From positions 1-55,820 of the forward strand of contig JAFWBP010000006.1 in NCBI GenBank assembly GCA_017507045.1: a stretch of 55,820 nt of DNA, in the 5' to 3' direction. The stretch comes from Clostridia bacterium (GTDB taxonomy: Bacteria > Bacillota > Clostridia > Christensenellales > Borkfalkiaceae). Within the stretch, counting starts at the first letter, position 1, and each line of letters begins with the position of its first letter. Below, one piece after another: positions 25,280-33,342 of the stretch. The notes below the pieces were generated by a model. That model did no database searches. It was not told the DNA's origin and worked only from the letters and a program-made list of their open reading frames with translations. Position numbers and translations under genes: made by a program.

Positions 25280-27469
25280 TCATTTTTTGTTTAAGAAGGC
25301 TTGGAGTTTTTCCTTTAACTCTATTCCACCTAACCCCTTAAACTCGTCGTCTATAACGTAACGTAAAATATATCGCTTTCCGATAGATTTTTGTCGTCTT
25401 TGGCACACCGAACAAGCATTTGATTTTGTCTTTATTCCCAAGTCGGCACATAGCTCATTAAATCCATTGTATGTACCCGCAAACTCAAATCTTATTATAT
25501 CATAAACGTTAATATTCGAATTCAGTTTTGTGTCATAATTGACACCCCCGAGATATGAGGCAATCATAGACTGAATCTCGGTTTGAGAAAGCCCCTTAAA
25601 TTCATCATCTCTATCATATCGTAAAATATACTTTGAATGCAAAGTTTTTTGCTTTCGCATACAAACGCTTGATATGTTCCCGAGTGATTTTACTTGGATG
25701 CCCAATGCTGCGCACATTTCTTTTCTGCCGATATAACTTCCTAACAAAAAACCATCCAAAGTATATACATTGATTTTTTTATTTGCGGTAGTACAGCTTG
25801 GGCATTTTATTCTCTGTATAATGTTGTACTCCCATTCAAAACCACAGATGTGGCACTTCCAAAAATATTTTTTAAAACTATTTGCATGGACTTTATCAGG
25901 GGAAATCTTATTTTTCGCATAATCCCAATCTAAAACCAAGTCGGGTTTCTGCGATAATAGGTCATTAAATCCAGCCAAAACTTTTTTCCCTGCACAATAC
26001 AGACAATTTATTCCTTTTATACGATTTTCAATACTGCAGGCATATGAATGCCCAAGTTCGCAAATCCAATAACAAATAGTTCTTCCGCCAGCATAAACCT
26101 CGGTAGGGTGTTTAGTATTCTTCTTATAATCCCAGTCTTTTAATAGATTGGGATATAATGTTGCTAAATCATTCAAACCCGTTTTTACTTTTTTACGAGC
26201 GCAAAATGGACAGCCCTTCCCAGATGTTCTTTGTTTTGGAGTTGCAGCGAATTCCTGCTCGCATTTCGAACAGATCCAATGGAATTTCTGGGAAGAACCA
26301 TAAGGTACAAAATCTGGTCTAATTTGACCATTCTTCTCATAATCCCATTCGCTTGCAACTTGAGCATTTTTTTCTAATATACTGTTCTCACGCACAAAAA
26401 ACATATATTGTGCGCGAATTTCCATACTATCTCTGCTTATGTCAACATCAACCGAAAAAGGTTGATTGAGGCGACATAATAATGAATGAAATAATATTTT
26501 GAATTCTTCGGTGGAATAATTATCATTTATATACAAATCTGCCTGATTACCAGCCTTTTTACCTTTATGGACCTCATTGATTGTGATGATATTTATTCCT
26601 CTTTTTAAACAAGTTCTTCTTTTTTCATCATCATGCGCAGTTTTGTCCTTATGATAATAGTAGCCATTATACTCAATGCCAGCCTTTAATTCGGGAATAA
26701 ATATATCTATTTCATATTTATTGTCCAGTTTGTATCTATTTATCGCGTTAGAATAGATTTGTTTTAAATAATAATAAATTGCTTGCTCTGGAAAGGAGGT
26801 TTGAAGTGCGTTCGCACATTTTATGCATCCCTGTCCGTTAACTCTTAATTTAACACTTTTAGAAAAATCATCATGCCCAAAGTCGCATTTCCAATATACA
26901 ACTTTATTGCTGTGTGGCGTTACTTCATCGGGCTGTATGCTATTTTTTTCGCTCCAAGTTTGAGCAATGTCTGGATAAAGTGTTTTTAAATCATTGTACC
27001 CTTTAAGAACTTTTTGGCTTGCACAATAAGGGCAAGCGGAATTTTTATCTGTCCTATTAGATATCATAGCCTTATATAGTCCAGAACATTTAGGGCATTT
27101 CCAAATGGCACACAATTTGCTTTGCGGCATAACATCAAAAGGAGTCAATTCTCTAATCTCGCATTCTAACCACTCCTTTACAAGCTCTGGATATAAATCC
27201 CCCAAAGTTTGACCTGTTATTACGTGAGCTTTAGCAAGGCTAATTCTCTTTGAATAATCTGAACATGCCTTACAAAGGTTCCTATTCGTCCTCAAAACTT
27301 CAGATGGCATTCGCAAAAAAGATGCGCCACAATTAGAGCATTTCCACCATAATTTTTTATGAGCACCGCAAGTCAAATATTTAGGATTATTGTTATACTT
27401 GGCATTTGTTTCTTCATCCCATAATGACATTAACTTGGGATTATTTATAATAAGATTTCTATCTTTCAT
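25280..27469 (-). CDS. zinc-ribbon (DUF4379-like) protein with VSR-like PD-(D/E)XK nuclease and NUMOD1-like repeats
   Basis: A 729-residue protein with a modular layout. Six treble-clef zinc ribbons of the PF14311/DUF4379 type (W-C-x2-C...C-x2-C) lie near 42-69, 123-149, 193-218, 398-423, 468-492 and 537-559; the third and fifth use Cys/His. Their spacers carry the family pattern 'LYP(D/N)...WDYxKN'. Between ribbons 3 and 4 is a VSR/DUF559-like nuclease core with likely catalytic E228, D255 and E266 (EIDIFIP...GIEYNG) and H273. The C-terminus holds two NUMOD1-like DNA-binding modules (566-618 and 653-704, each ending in (K/R)YILRY). Predicted to bind and cut DNA at specific sites. It is very AT-rich relative to the host and lies alone with one small gene on a tRNA island. 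No ribosome site precedes the ATG. Confidence 0.8.
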   Translation of the reverse strand: MKDRNLIINNPKLMSLWDEETNAKYNNNPKYLTCGAHKKLWWKCSNCGASFLRMPSEVLRTNRNLCKACSDYSKRISLAKAHVITGQTLGDLYPELVKEWLECEIRELTPFDVMPQSKLCAIWKCPKCSGLYKAMISNRTDKNSACPYCASQKVLKGYNDLKTLYPDIAQTWSEKNSIQPDEVTPHSNKVVYWKCDFGHDDFSKSVKLRVNGQGCIKCANALQTSFPEQAIYYYLKQIYSNAINRYKLDNKYEIDIFIPELKAGIEYNGYYYHKDKTAHDDEKRRTCLKRGINIITINEVHKGKKAGNQADLYINDNYSTEEFKILFHSLLCRLNQPFSVDVDISRDSMEIRAQYMFFVRENSILEKNAQVASEWDYEKNGQIRPDFVPYGSSQKFHWICSKCEQEFAATPKQRTSGKGCPFCARKKVKTGLNDLATLYPNLLKDWDYKKNTKHPTEVYAGGRTICYWICELGHSYACSIENRIKGINCLYCAGKKVLAGFNDLLSQKPDLVLDWDYAKNKISPDKVHANSFKKYFWKCHICGFEWEYNIIQRIKCPSCTTANKKINVYTLDGFLLGSYIGRKEMCAALGIQVKSLGNISSVCMRKQKTLHSKYILRYDRDDEFKGLSQTEIQSMIASYLGGVNYDTKLNSNINVYDIIRFEFAGTYNGFNELCADLGIKTKSNACSVCQRRQKSIGKRYILRYVIDDEFKGLGGIELKEKLQAFLNKK

Positions 27470-27475
27470 ATCTCT

Positions 27476-27504
27476 ATGATAACAAAATATAACTAAAAAT
27501 GCAA
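27476..27504 (-). promoter_or_regulatory. promoter of the nuclease gene (leaderless)
   Basis: TTGCAT (27499-27504), 17-bp spacer, TATCAT (27476-27481) on the minus strand, 6 nt before the ATG. It implies a leaderless mRNA. Confidence 0.5.
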
Positions 27505-27538
27505 CTAAATGGCACTATGGCGGGTGCTTGACTTAAAC

Positions 27539-27578
27539 GAGCGCGCCGCTATAGGCGCAAATCCCTTTCTCTGCGCCA
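27539..27578 (+). repeat. 40-bp repeat, right copy
   Basis: Identical to 24554-24593. It marks the element-side junction at the right end of the island. Confidence 0.9.
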
Positions 27579-27615
27579 TGAAACGGTGAACAGGTTCTGT
27601 TCGCCGTTTTATATT
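27558..27615 (+). repeat. 58-bp direct repeat, right copy (attR-like)
   Basis: Identical to 24377-24434, including the last 21 nt of tRNA-Ser and its terminator. It has no tRNA 5' part upstream. Confidence 0.95.
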
Positions 27616-27693
27616 TTAACAACTATACCAAAGGTTTTTTCACAGTAAAAATAGCAAATTTAGGCGCTGGCAGGAAAAAGTTCGCTACTTCCC

Positions 27694-27722
27694 TTGATTA
27701 TTTTTTACAGCTTTGCTATAAT
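27694..27722 (+). promoter_or_regulatory. promoter of the helicase-exonuclease gene
   Basis: TTGATT (27694-27699), 17-bp spacer, TATAAT (27717-27722). Confidence 0.75.
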
Positions 27723-27753
27723 ATCACTAAGTAAACCTTTAATTGAGATTCCC

Positions 27754-30462
27754 ATGAAAGCACAAACGGAACGGATCCCCAACGGCGAACAACAGCGCGT
27801 GATCAACGATTTTGAGAATAATATTTTGCTCTATGCCAGCGCAGGCACAGGGAAGACTTTTACCGTAGCTCAAAAGGTGAAGAAGATTCTCGAGGAGGGG
27901 CGCGCCCTGCCGGAGGAGATCCTTCTTCTCACTTTCACGATAAAAGCATGCGATGAAATGAAACGCGATCTCGTGCGCTTCCACGCCGGAGCACAGGGCG
28001 TATATGTGAAAACCATTCACGGCTTCTGCTACGAGCTCATTAAGGAAGAAATGCGGCGCAGTGAAGAAAGCTACGCCGAGCCTACCGTTTGCGATGAAAC
28101 CGATCAAGAGGAGATCCTCTCACGGCTCATTCCGCAATGTGTGGCAAAATACGAATTAGAAGCACGACTTGCGGACATGGGTATCGCGGATTCGGTTGAT
28201 TTGCACACTGATATTCCACCGCGCGAATTTCTCCTCGGCAAGTTGGGCGGGTATCGCGAATTTGTGAGCAAACTCAAGCATTACCGCGCCGTATACAACA
28301 TAAGAACGGCGAACGAGGTGGCTGATTTTCAGGCAACCTACGAGCGCTGGAAAGTGCAGCGCGCGCAGGAATACGCCTCTGCACTCTCCTACCGAAGAGC
28401 GCGCCAAGAGGAGCTCGATTGTGCATTCTGCGCCGCAGCGGATCGCTGGGCCGGTCGGCTCGTGCAAGAATACAACCGCGTGCTCAAATACGCCAATCGG
28501 CTCGATTTCGATGACCTAATCATTGAGGCTCGCACCCTACTCTCCGAACCCGCCGTGCTTGCACGCTGGAAAGAGCGGTTTAAGTTTATCGTGATCGACG
28601 AGATGCAGGATACGAGCGAGCTGGAATACGACGTTTTGAAGCAACTCTTTGCAAATAACCGCGTGATGATGTGCGGCGATTTTTTTCAAACGATCTACGA
28701 ATGGCGCGGCTCCAATCCGCGCGCCGTTCTCGAGGATTTCTGTCAAAACTTCCGCGCGAAGACTTATATGCTCTCAGAGAACTACCGCTCCACGCGCCTA
28801 CTCACCGCCGCTTCCTTCGGCTATCTCAAAAATTCCTACCCAGAAGATATCGGCAAATTCTGCCCGGCGGAAATTTCCTACGCAAGCGGGGCAGATGGCG
28901 AGCCTATCCGTGCAGTTGCCTTCGCCTCTGAACGGGAAGAAGCGGCGTTCCTCTTTCGCTACCTAAAAAAGCATACGCCCGCACAGCCCTCCGATGTGTG
29001 CATAATATCGCGCTCCAACCGCTATATCGGCAAGCTTTGGGGCTATTTCAACGATATTAATATCAATCTCCCCGCCTCCGAACGCTTGCACTTTTTCACC
29101 GTGGATAAAGATTATCGCTTCTTCAAAAAGCCCGTTGTAAAGGATATGCTCGCCTTTTGGGCACTCGCCGTAAATCCATCCGACGAACTGAGCCTCGAGC
29201 GGCTCGCGTGGTATATCCGCGGGATTGGAAATACTGCGCTTGCAAATATTCGAAATGCGGCTACCGTGGGCGTTTCCCTTGCTTCCTTTATGGAGGAAGA
29301 CGCCCACTTGAGCGGAGATCCCTACCGTACGCTCTTGGGCGCACTCAAAGAAAATTGCACCGTTGTTTACGATATTGAAACGACGGGGCTGGATCTTTCA
29401 AACGATGAGATCGTGCAGATCGCCGCTATGAAGATCGATCGCTTCGGCAACCCCCTCGCGCGATTTGAAGCGCTCGTGTTGCCTACCGCAAAAATTTCAG
29501 CAGGCGCCGCGCAAACGCACGGCATTACGCGCGAATACATCGAAAACAATGGGGGCATGTCCGCAAACGACGCGTTGAAGCGCTTTTCTGCATTCGTGGA
29601 AGGCGCCGTGCTCGTGGGACACAACAGCACGAATTTCGACCGTGCGATGATAGATCGCCAGCTCAGCGAAGAAGGGCTTGCTCCCCTTTCTGTGAAGGGA
29701 GAATACGATACGCTAACGCTTGCAAGGCTACTCTTTCCCAACTTCAAAAATCATAAGCTTGAAACGCTTTGCGAAGCTTTCGGCATCGTAAACGAACGCG
29801 CTCACGACGCCCTTTCAGACGTTGCGGCAACGGCAAAAGTTGCCGCACGCATTGCAGATATCCTGGAAGCAACGAAAGATCGGCGAATTGCGCTCATAGA
29901 ACGTTACCAAAAAAAATTCGAGCCGTTTTATAGGCACTTTACCAAGGTGCGCAGCCTCAAAAACGATTTGCGTGCCATGAACCGTTATATCCTGGAAAAA
30001 TTCCCCATTCGCCAACGCTACAAAAAGGCGACAGATAGCGCCTGCCTGCAAGATCTTACCTTCCTCGCCAAAGAGCAACTGGAAAAACACGGAAATTTCG
30101 CGAGCGCCGTGCGCGAACTGCTCACCCATGCGGCACTTGCCGGCAGCCAGACCGATCTTCTCATTCGAAAACTCAACAAAATTCCCATTATCACCGTGCA
30201 CCAATCCAAGGGTTGCGAATTCGATACCGTGCTCCTTGCCGGCACAGACGATGGAAACTTCCCCTCGTTTGCCGCAATGCGCAGCGGACACGGCGAAGAA
30301 GAGGCGCGCGTTTTCTACGTTGCCCTCTCGCGGGCAAAACGCGTGCTCGTGATAACCTACTGTGAAAACGAAAAGGTACGCCCCAGCCCGTTCCTCGAAA
30401 AAATTCCACACGAATACGTTGCACGCTATTGCGGCGACGGAGCAACCATTCGCCCTACGTAA
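27754..30462 (+). CDS. UvrD-type SF1 helicase with an internal DnaQ-like 3'-5' exonuclease
   Basis: 902 residues. Helicase motifs: Walker A (ASAGTGKT, K34), Walker B (IDEMQD near 282), 'GDFFQTIYEWRGS', and late motifs 'ITVHQSKGCEFDTVLL' and 'VFYVALSRAKRVLVI' near 812-880. Inserted between them (about 536-705) is a complete DEDDh exonuclease: 'YDIETTGLD', 'HGITREYIE', 'GHNSTNFDRAM' and 'AHDALSDVAATAKV'. The insertion falls where UvrD has its 2B domain. It probably unwinds and degrades DNA ends in repair. I start at ATG 27754; the longer frame begins within the promoter. GC resembles the host, so it lies outside the island. Confidence 0.88.
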   Translation: MKAQTERIPNGEQQRVINDFENNILLYASAGTGKTFTVAQKVKKILEEGRALPEEILLLTFTIKACDEMKRDLVRFHAGAQGVYVKTIHGFCYELIKEEMRRSEESYAEPTVCDETDQEEILSRLIPQCVAKYELEARLADMGIADSVDLHTDIPPREFLLGKLGGYREFVSKLKHYRAVYNIRTANEVADFQATYERWKVQRAQEYASALSYRRARQEELDCAFCAAADRWAGRLVQEYNRVLKYANRLDFDDLIIEARTLLSEPAVLARWKERFKFIVIDEMQDTSELEYDVLKQLFANNRVMMCGDFFQTIYEWRGSNPRAVLEDFCQNFRAKTYMLSENYRSTRLLTAASFGYLKNSYPEDIGKFCPAEISYASGADGEPIRAVAFASEREEAAFLFRYLKKHTPAQPSDVCIISRSNRYIGKLWGYFNDININLPASERLHFFTVDKDYRFFKKPVVKDMLAFWALAVNPSDELSLERLAWYIRGIGNTALANIRNAATVGVSLASFMEEDAHLSGDPYRTLLGALKENCTVVYDIETTGLDLSNDEIVQIAAMKIDRFGNPLARFEALVLPTAKISAGAAQTHGITREYIENNGGMSANDALKRFSAFVEGAVLVGHNSTNFDRAMIDRQLSEEGLAPLSVKGEYDTLTLARLLFPNFKNHKLETLCEAFGIVNERAHDALSDVAATAKVAARIADILEATKDRRIALIERYQKKFEPFYRHFTKVRSLKNDLRAMNRYILEKFPIRQRYKKATDSACLQDLTFLAKEQLEKHGNFASAVRELLTHAALAGSQTDLLIRKLNKIPIITVHQSKGCEFDTVLLAGTDDGNFPSFAAMRSGHGEEEARVFYVALSRAKRVLVITYCENEKVRPSPFLEKIPHEYVARYCGDGATIRPT

Positions 30463-30491
30463 AAAAGCCTTCCCAACCGGGAAGGCTTTTT
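30462..30491. terminator. bidirectional terminator after the helicase gene
   Basis: Stem AAAAAGCCTTCCC/GGGAAGGCTTTTT with a 4-nt loop. It serves both convergent transcripts. Confidence 0.9.
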
Positions 30492-30494
30492 GTT

Positions 30495-30917
30495 TCATTT
30501 CAGAAAGCGGCGGCGATAAAGGAATACTCCGCGCTGCGAAACCAAGCTACAAAACGCTGAAAGCGCCGCTTCATCATCGTAGGTACGAAAATCGTATTCA
30601 ATAGCTTCCTCTATGCCGTAGCCGTAATCAATGATAAGGGTTACCTTGAATTTTGGCTTGGGCAGGGCGTGGCCATGCCGCCTTGCAAAGAACGCTTCCG
30701 CCTCTCGCTCGTAGCGCTCTGCAAAGCTTCGTTCGCAGGTTGCCTCTTTAATACAGGGCGCACCGCGTTTTTGCGCCGCAGAGATAATTCCGTTCACGCT
30801 TTTTAAGGCATGGTAGCAGGCAATACGATCGTTCAAACGATCGAGCCGATTGATGAGGTGAACAAAACCGGTATCTCTTTCCCCCAAGAGCGAAAGCTTG
30901 AGGCGCGGTTCAATCAT
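30495..30917 (-). CDS. hypothetical protein coupled to a LysR gene
   Basis: 140 residues, basic, no membrane segment or signal peptide. The C-terminal half has alternating strands (KVTLIIDYGYGIEEAIEYDF). I do not recognise a family. The start ATG at 30917 overlaps the lysR stop by 8 bp (ATGATTGA), so it is translated with the regulator; the longer frame is just the lysR 3' end in another register. A link to the LysR regulon is likely but its nature is unknown. Confidence 0.65.
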   Translation of the reverse strand: MIEPRLKLSLLGERDTGFVHLINRLDRLNDRIACYHALKSVNGIISAAQKRGAPCIKEATCERSFAERYEREAEAFFARRHGHALPKPKFKVTLIIDYGYGIEEAIEYDFRTYDDEAALSAFCSLVSQRGVFLYRRRFLK

Positions 30918-31821
30918 TGCGCTCCCTCTCAAATAGATTGATGAAAGCGCGCAGTGCGTACGGCATATTGGAATTCGTGGGCAACGCCATACCGATGGAG
31001 CGAAGCGGCATCGTCGGCTGCACGTTGAGCTCAAAGAGCAGCCCTTCGGCAAGCCTTCTTTTCACGTACTCACGCGGAATACAGCCAATGCCCATGCCGT
31101 CGGTGACGAGACGTTTCATGAAATCCCAGCTATCCACCTCTACCGAAGGAGCAAGCTTCACGCCAAAGTTGCGGCAGAATATTTCAAATGAATCACGCGC
31201 AACCGTCTGCTCTTTCATAAGCAGAAGTGAGCATTCCTTGAGATCGCTGAGCGAAAGCTCAAACCCTGCAAGGCTCTCATAGGCCTTGCCCACGACGAAT
31301 ACGTCATGCAAAATCTGAATGGGTTCCCCGAGCTGAATTTCTTCATCGTCTTCAATGGGGAGATTCAAAAAGCCAATATCGCAACGATCCGCCTTGAGGT
31401 ATTCGATAATCTTGGGCGAAACATCGGAGATGAGCTCGATATTTACCTTCGGATAGCGATTGCGATACTCAACGATCTTACTCGAAAGAACGTATTGAAA
31501 GATCGATGCGGAAGCTCCGATGCGAATGGTGCCCGTGGCGCTTTCCTTCAGATCGGTAAGCTTATTCTCGATGCCGTTGAGGATCTTGAGCGCTTTTTCC
31601 ACATCCTTGAAAACCATTTCACCTGCCTGCGCAGTGAGCTCTACCCCCCTTCTTGTACGATTAAAAAGCGGCATGCCGAGTTGAGCTTCCAACTGCTTGA
31701 TCGCCTGTGAAATAGCAGGCTGAGAAATAAAGAGCTCTTCTGCCGCCTTGGAAAGATTCTTACTGCTGGCCGCAGTATAAAACATTCTATAAAGATCGAG
31801 GCTCGCCTTTAATTTGACCAT
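30910..31821 (-). CDS. LysR family transcriptional regulator
   Basis: 303 residues. N-terminal winged helix ('FYTAASSKNLSKAAEELFISQPAISQAIKQLE', read in parts) and a periplasmic-binding-like effector domain from about residue 90 ('GTIRIGASASIFQYVL', 'GMGIGCIPREYV'). It binds DNA as a tetramer and responds to a small molecule; which one is unknown. AGGGGG lies upstream of ATG 31821. It is downstream of mnmE in the same direction with a 57-bp gap and no divergent target gene, unusual for a LysR. Confidence 0.93.
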   Translation of the reverse strand: MVKLKASLDLYRMFYTAASSKNLSKAAEELFISQPAISQAIKQLEAQLGMPLFNRTRRGVELTAQAGEMVFKDVEKALKILNGIENKLTDLKESATGTIRIGASASIFQYVLSSKIVEYRNRYPKVNIELISDVSPKIIEYLKADRCDIGFLNLPIEDDEEIQLGEPIQILHDVFVVGKAYESLAGFELSLSDLKECSLLLMKEQTVARDSFEIFCRNFGVKLAPSVEVDSWDFMKRLVTDGMGIGCIPREYVKRRLAEGLLFELNVQPTMPLRSIGMALPTNSNMPYALRAFINLFERERND

Positions 31822-31878
31822 GGGTACCCCCTTTTTTATCCGTTGCTTTTCAATACTCGTAAAATTGCGCTTACAAAC

Positions 31879-33162
31879 TCATTTTCCCACGCAGAATTTT
31901 TCGAAGATCTCGGAAATGACGGATTCTGTTGCCGTATCCCCCGTGATCTCACCGAGGGTAAGCCGCGCAAGGCGGATATCTTCTGCGTACAATTCTGCGG
32001 GGAGCCCCTCCGCCGCGGCGGAATATGCCGCCCTTACTGCCCTATGCGCCCGTTCCAGCGCACGGTAATGCCGCTCCTCAAGAAGGTACGCGCCCTCGTT
32101 CTCTCTGCCGTAACCGCGCGCATAGAGCAATTCGCAGAGCTCCGAAAGGCCTTCACCGGTCTTGGAGGAAACCGATACGTCGCACTCCTTATTTTTCTGC
32201 AAATCACACTTGGCGCCAACGGTGATGACGGGGGTGTTTTGCGGGAATTCATACTCCTCATCTTCTCCCTTTAAGTAGAGAATGACGTCTGCTGCACGAA
32301 TCGCTTGCTCTGCTCTGCGGATGCCTTCGCACTCGATCACATCTTCCCCATCGCGAAGTCCTGCCGTATCAACGAGGCGAAAACGCACTCCGTGAATGGA
32401 GATCGTGCCGTCTACCGTATCGCGCGTAGTGCCGGGTATGTTGGAAACGATCGCACGCTCATAACCGAGTAGCGCATTAAAAAGGGAGCTCTTGCCTGCA
32501 TTCGGCTTGCCGCAAATCGCGCAATTGATGCCGCTCTTCAGTTTTCTCCCTGCCGTATACTGCCCCAAAATTGCAGAAATCGAAGCCTCCACCTCAGACA
32601 TGGTGTGCACGATTTGCGTGCGTGAATCGGTGTTGAGGTCTTCCTCGGGATAATCGATATCCGCCTCCACGCTTGCAAGGCATTCGGTGAGCTGCCCTTG
32701 CAGGCGGCGGCCTTCTACCGTGAGCTTTTCTCCGTATAGCAAGTACCCTGCACGGATCTGTGCCTCAGATTCGGCGTTGATCATCTCTGCCATTCCCTCG
32801 GCTGCAGAGAGAGAAAGCTTGCCGTTTAAAAATGCGCGCTTGGTGAATTCCCCTCTTTGGGCGGGGCGAGCCCCCAACTCAAAGCTACGGCGCAGAATGC
32901 CGCGCGCGATCTCGCTTCCGCCGTGGCAATGAAATTCTACGATATCCTCTCCCGTGAATGATTTGGGAGCGCGGAAATAGACGCACATTCCGTAATCCTT
33001 GAACGTGCCGCCATCAATTTCACCCGCATACATCGTATTGGCAACGAACTCCCCTTTTCGGGAGAACATTTTGCGAGCAATATCAAGAGCGCCATCGCCG
33101 CTCATGCGCACGATCGCAACGCCGCCTCTTCCTTCCGCAGTGGCAATTGCCGAAATAATCAT
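31879..33162 (-). CDS. mnmE: tRNA-5-carboxymethylaminomethyl-2-thiouridine GTPase MnmE
   Basis: 427 residues. N-terminal formyl-THF-binding domain ('IATAEGRGGVAIVRMSG'), helical domain with 'GEFTKRAFLNGKLSL', a G domain (GKPNAGKSSL, 'PGTTRDT', 'DTAGLRD') and the C-terminal CVGK motif with the functional cysteine. It modifies U34 of several tRNAs together with MnmG, which is not in the window. It is slightly shorter than usual (about 455). Confidence 0.96.
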   Translation of the reverse strand: MIISAIATAEGRGGVAIVRMSGDGALDIARKMFSRKGEFVANTMYAGEIDGGTFKDYGMCVYFRAPKSFTGEDIVEFHCHGGSEIARGILRRSFELGARPAQRGEFTKRAFLNGKLSLSAAEGMAEMINAESEAQIRAGYLLYGEKLTVEGRRLQGQLTECLASVEADIDYPEEDLNTDSRTQIVHTMSEVEASISAILGQYTAGRKLKSGINCAICGKPNAGKSSLFNALLGYERAIVSNIPGTTRDTVDGTISIHGVRFRLVDTAGLRDGEDVIECEGIRRAEQAIRAADVILYLKGEDEEYEFPQNTPVITVGAKCDLQKNKECDVSVSSKTGEGLSELCELLYARGYGRENEGAYLLEERHYRALERAHRAVRAAYSAAAEGLPAELYAEDIRLARLTLGEITGDTATESVISEIFEKFCVGK

Positions 33163-33228
33163 CCTTGACCTATAAGCTGTAGTTTTAACAAACCGGTTTT
33201 TTTGCCGTTAGGTATAAGCTCTGGTTAT

Positions 33229-33257
33229 ATTATAGCAAAGATTTTTGCTTTTGTAAA
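33229..33257 (-). promoter_or_regulatory. promoter of mnmE
   Basis: TTTACA (33252-33257), 17-bp spacer, TATAAT (33229-33234) on the minus strand, leaving a leader of about 60 nt. Confidence 0.7.
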
Positions 33258-33294
33258 ATAATTTTTAAAAAGATTTGCAACGATCTTTATAAAT

Positions 33295-33324
33295 AAGAGC
33301 CGCACGGAATTGCGTGCGGCTCTT
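33295..33324 (-). terminator. terminator of the ecf-truA operon
   Basis: A 12-bp stem AAGAGCCGCACG/CGTGCGGCTCTT with a 6-nt loop, followed by an A/T-rich tract, just after the last gene of the leftward operon. Confidence 0.75.
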
Positions 33325-33342
33325 AAAACTTGCAATGAAAGC

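Larger units (their letters stand above)
24377..27615. mobile_element. tRNA-Ser island carrying a zinc-ribbon nuclease, no integrase
   Basis: An AT-rich island between two perfect 58-bp repeats of the tRNA 3' end and its terminator. It contains a 157-aa membrane protein, a 729-aa predicted nuclease and a third partial att-like copy at 24554-24593. No tyrosine or serine integrase, transposase or replication gene is visible. Recombination between the repeats would remove 3181 bp and leave an intact tRNA gene. It could be a decayed larger element, a satellite relying on an external integrase, or a cassette moved by its own nuclease. Confidence 0.8.
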
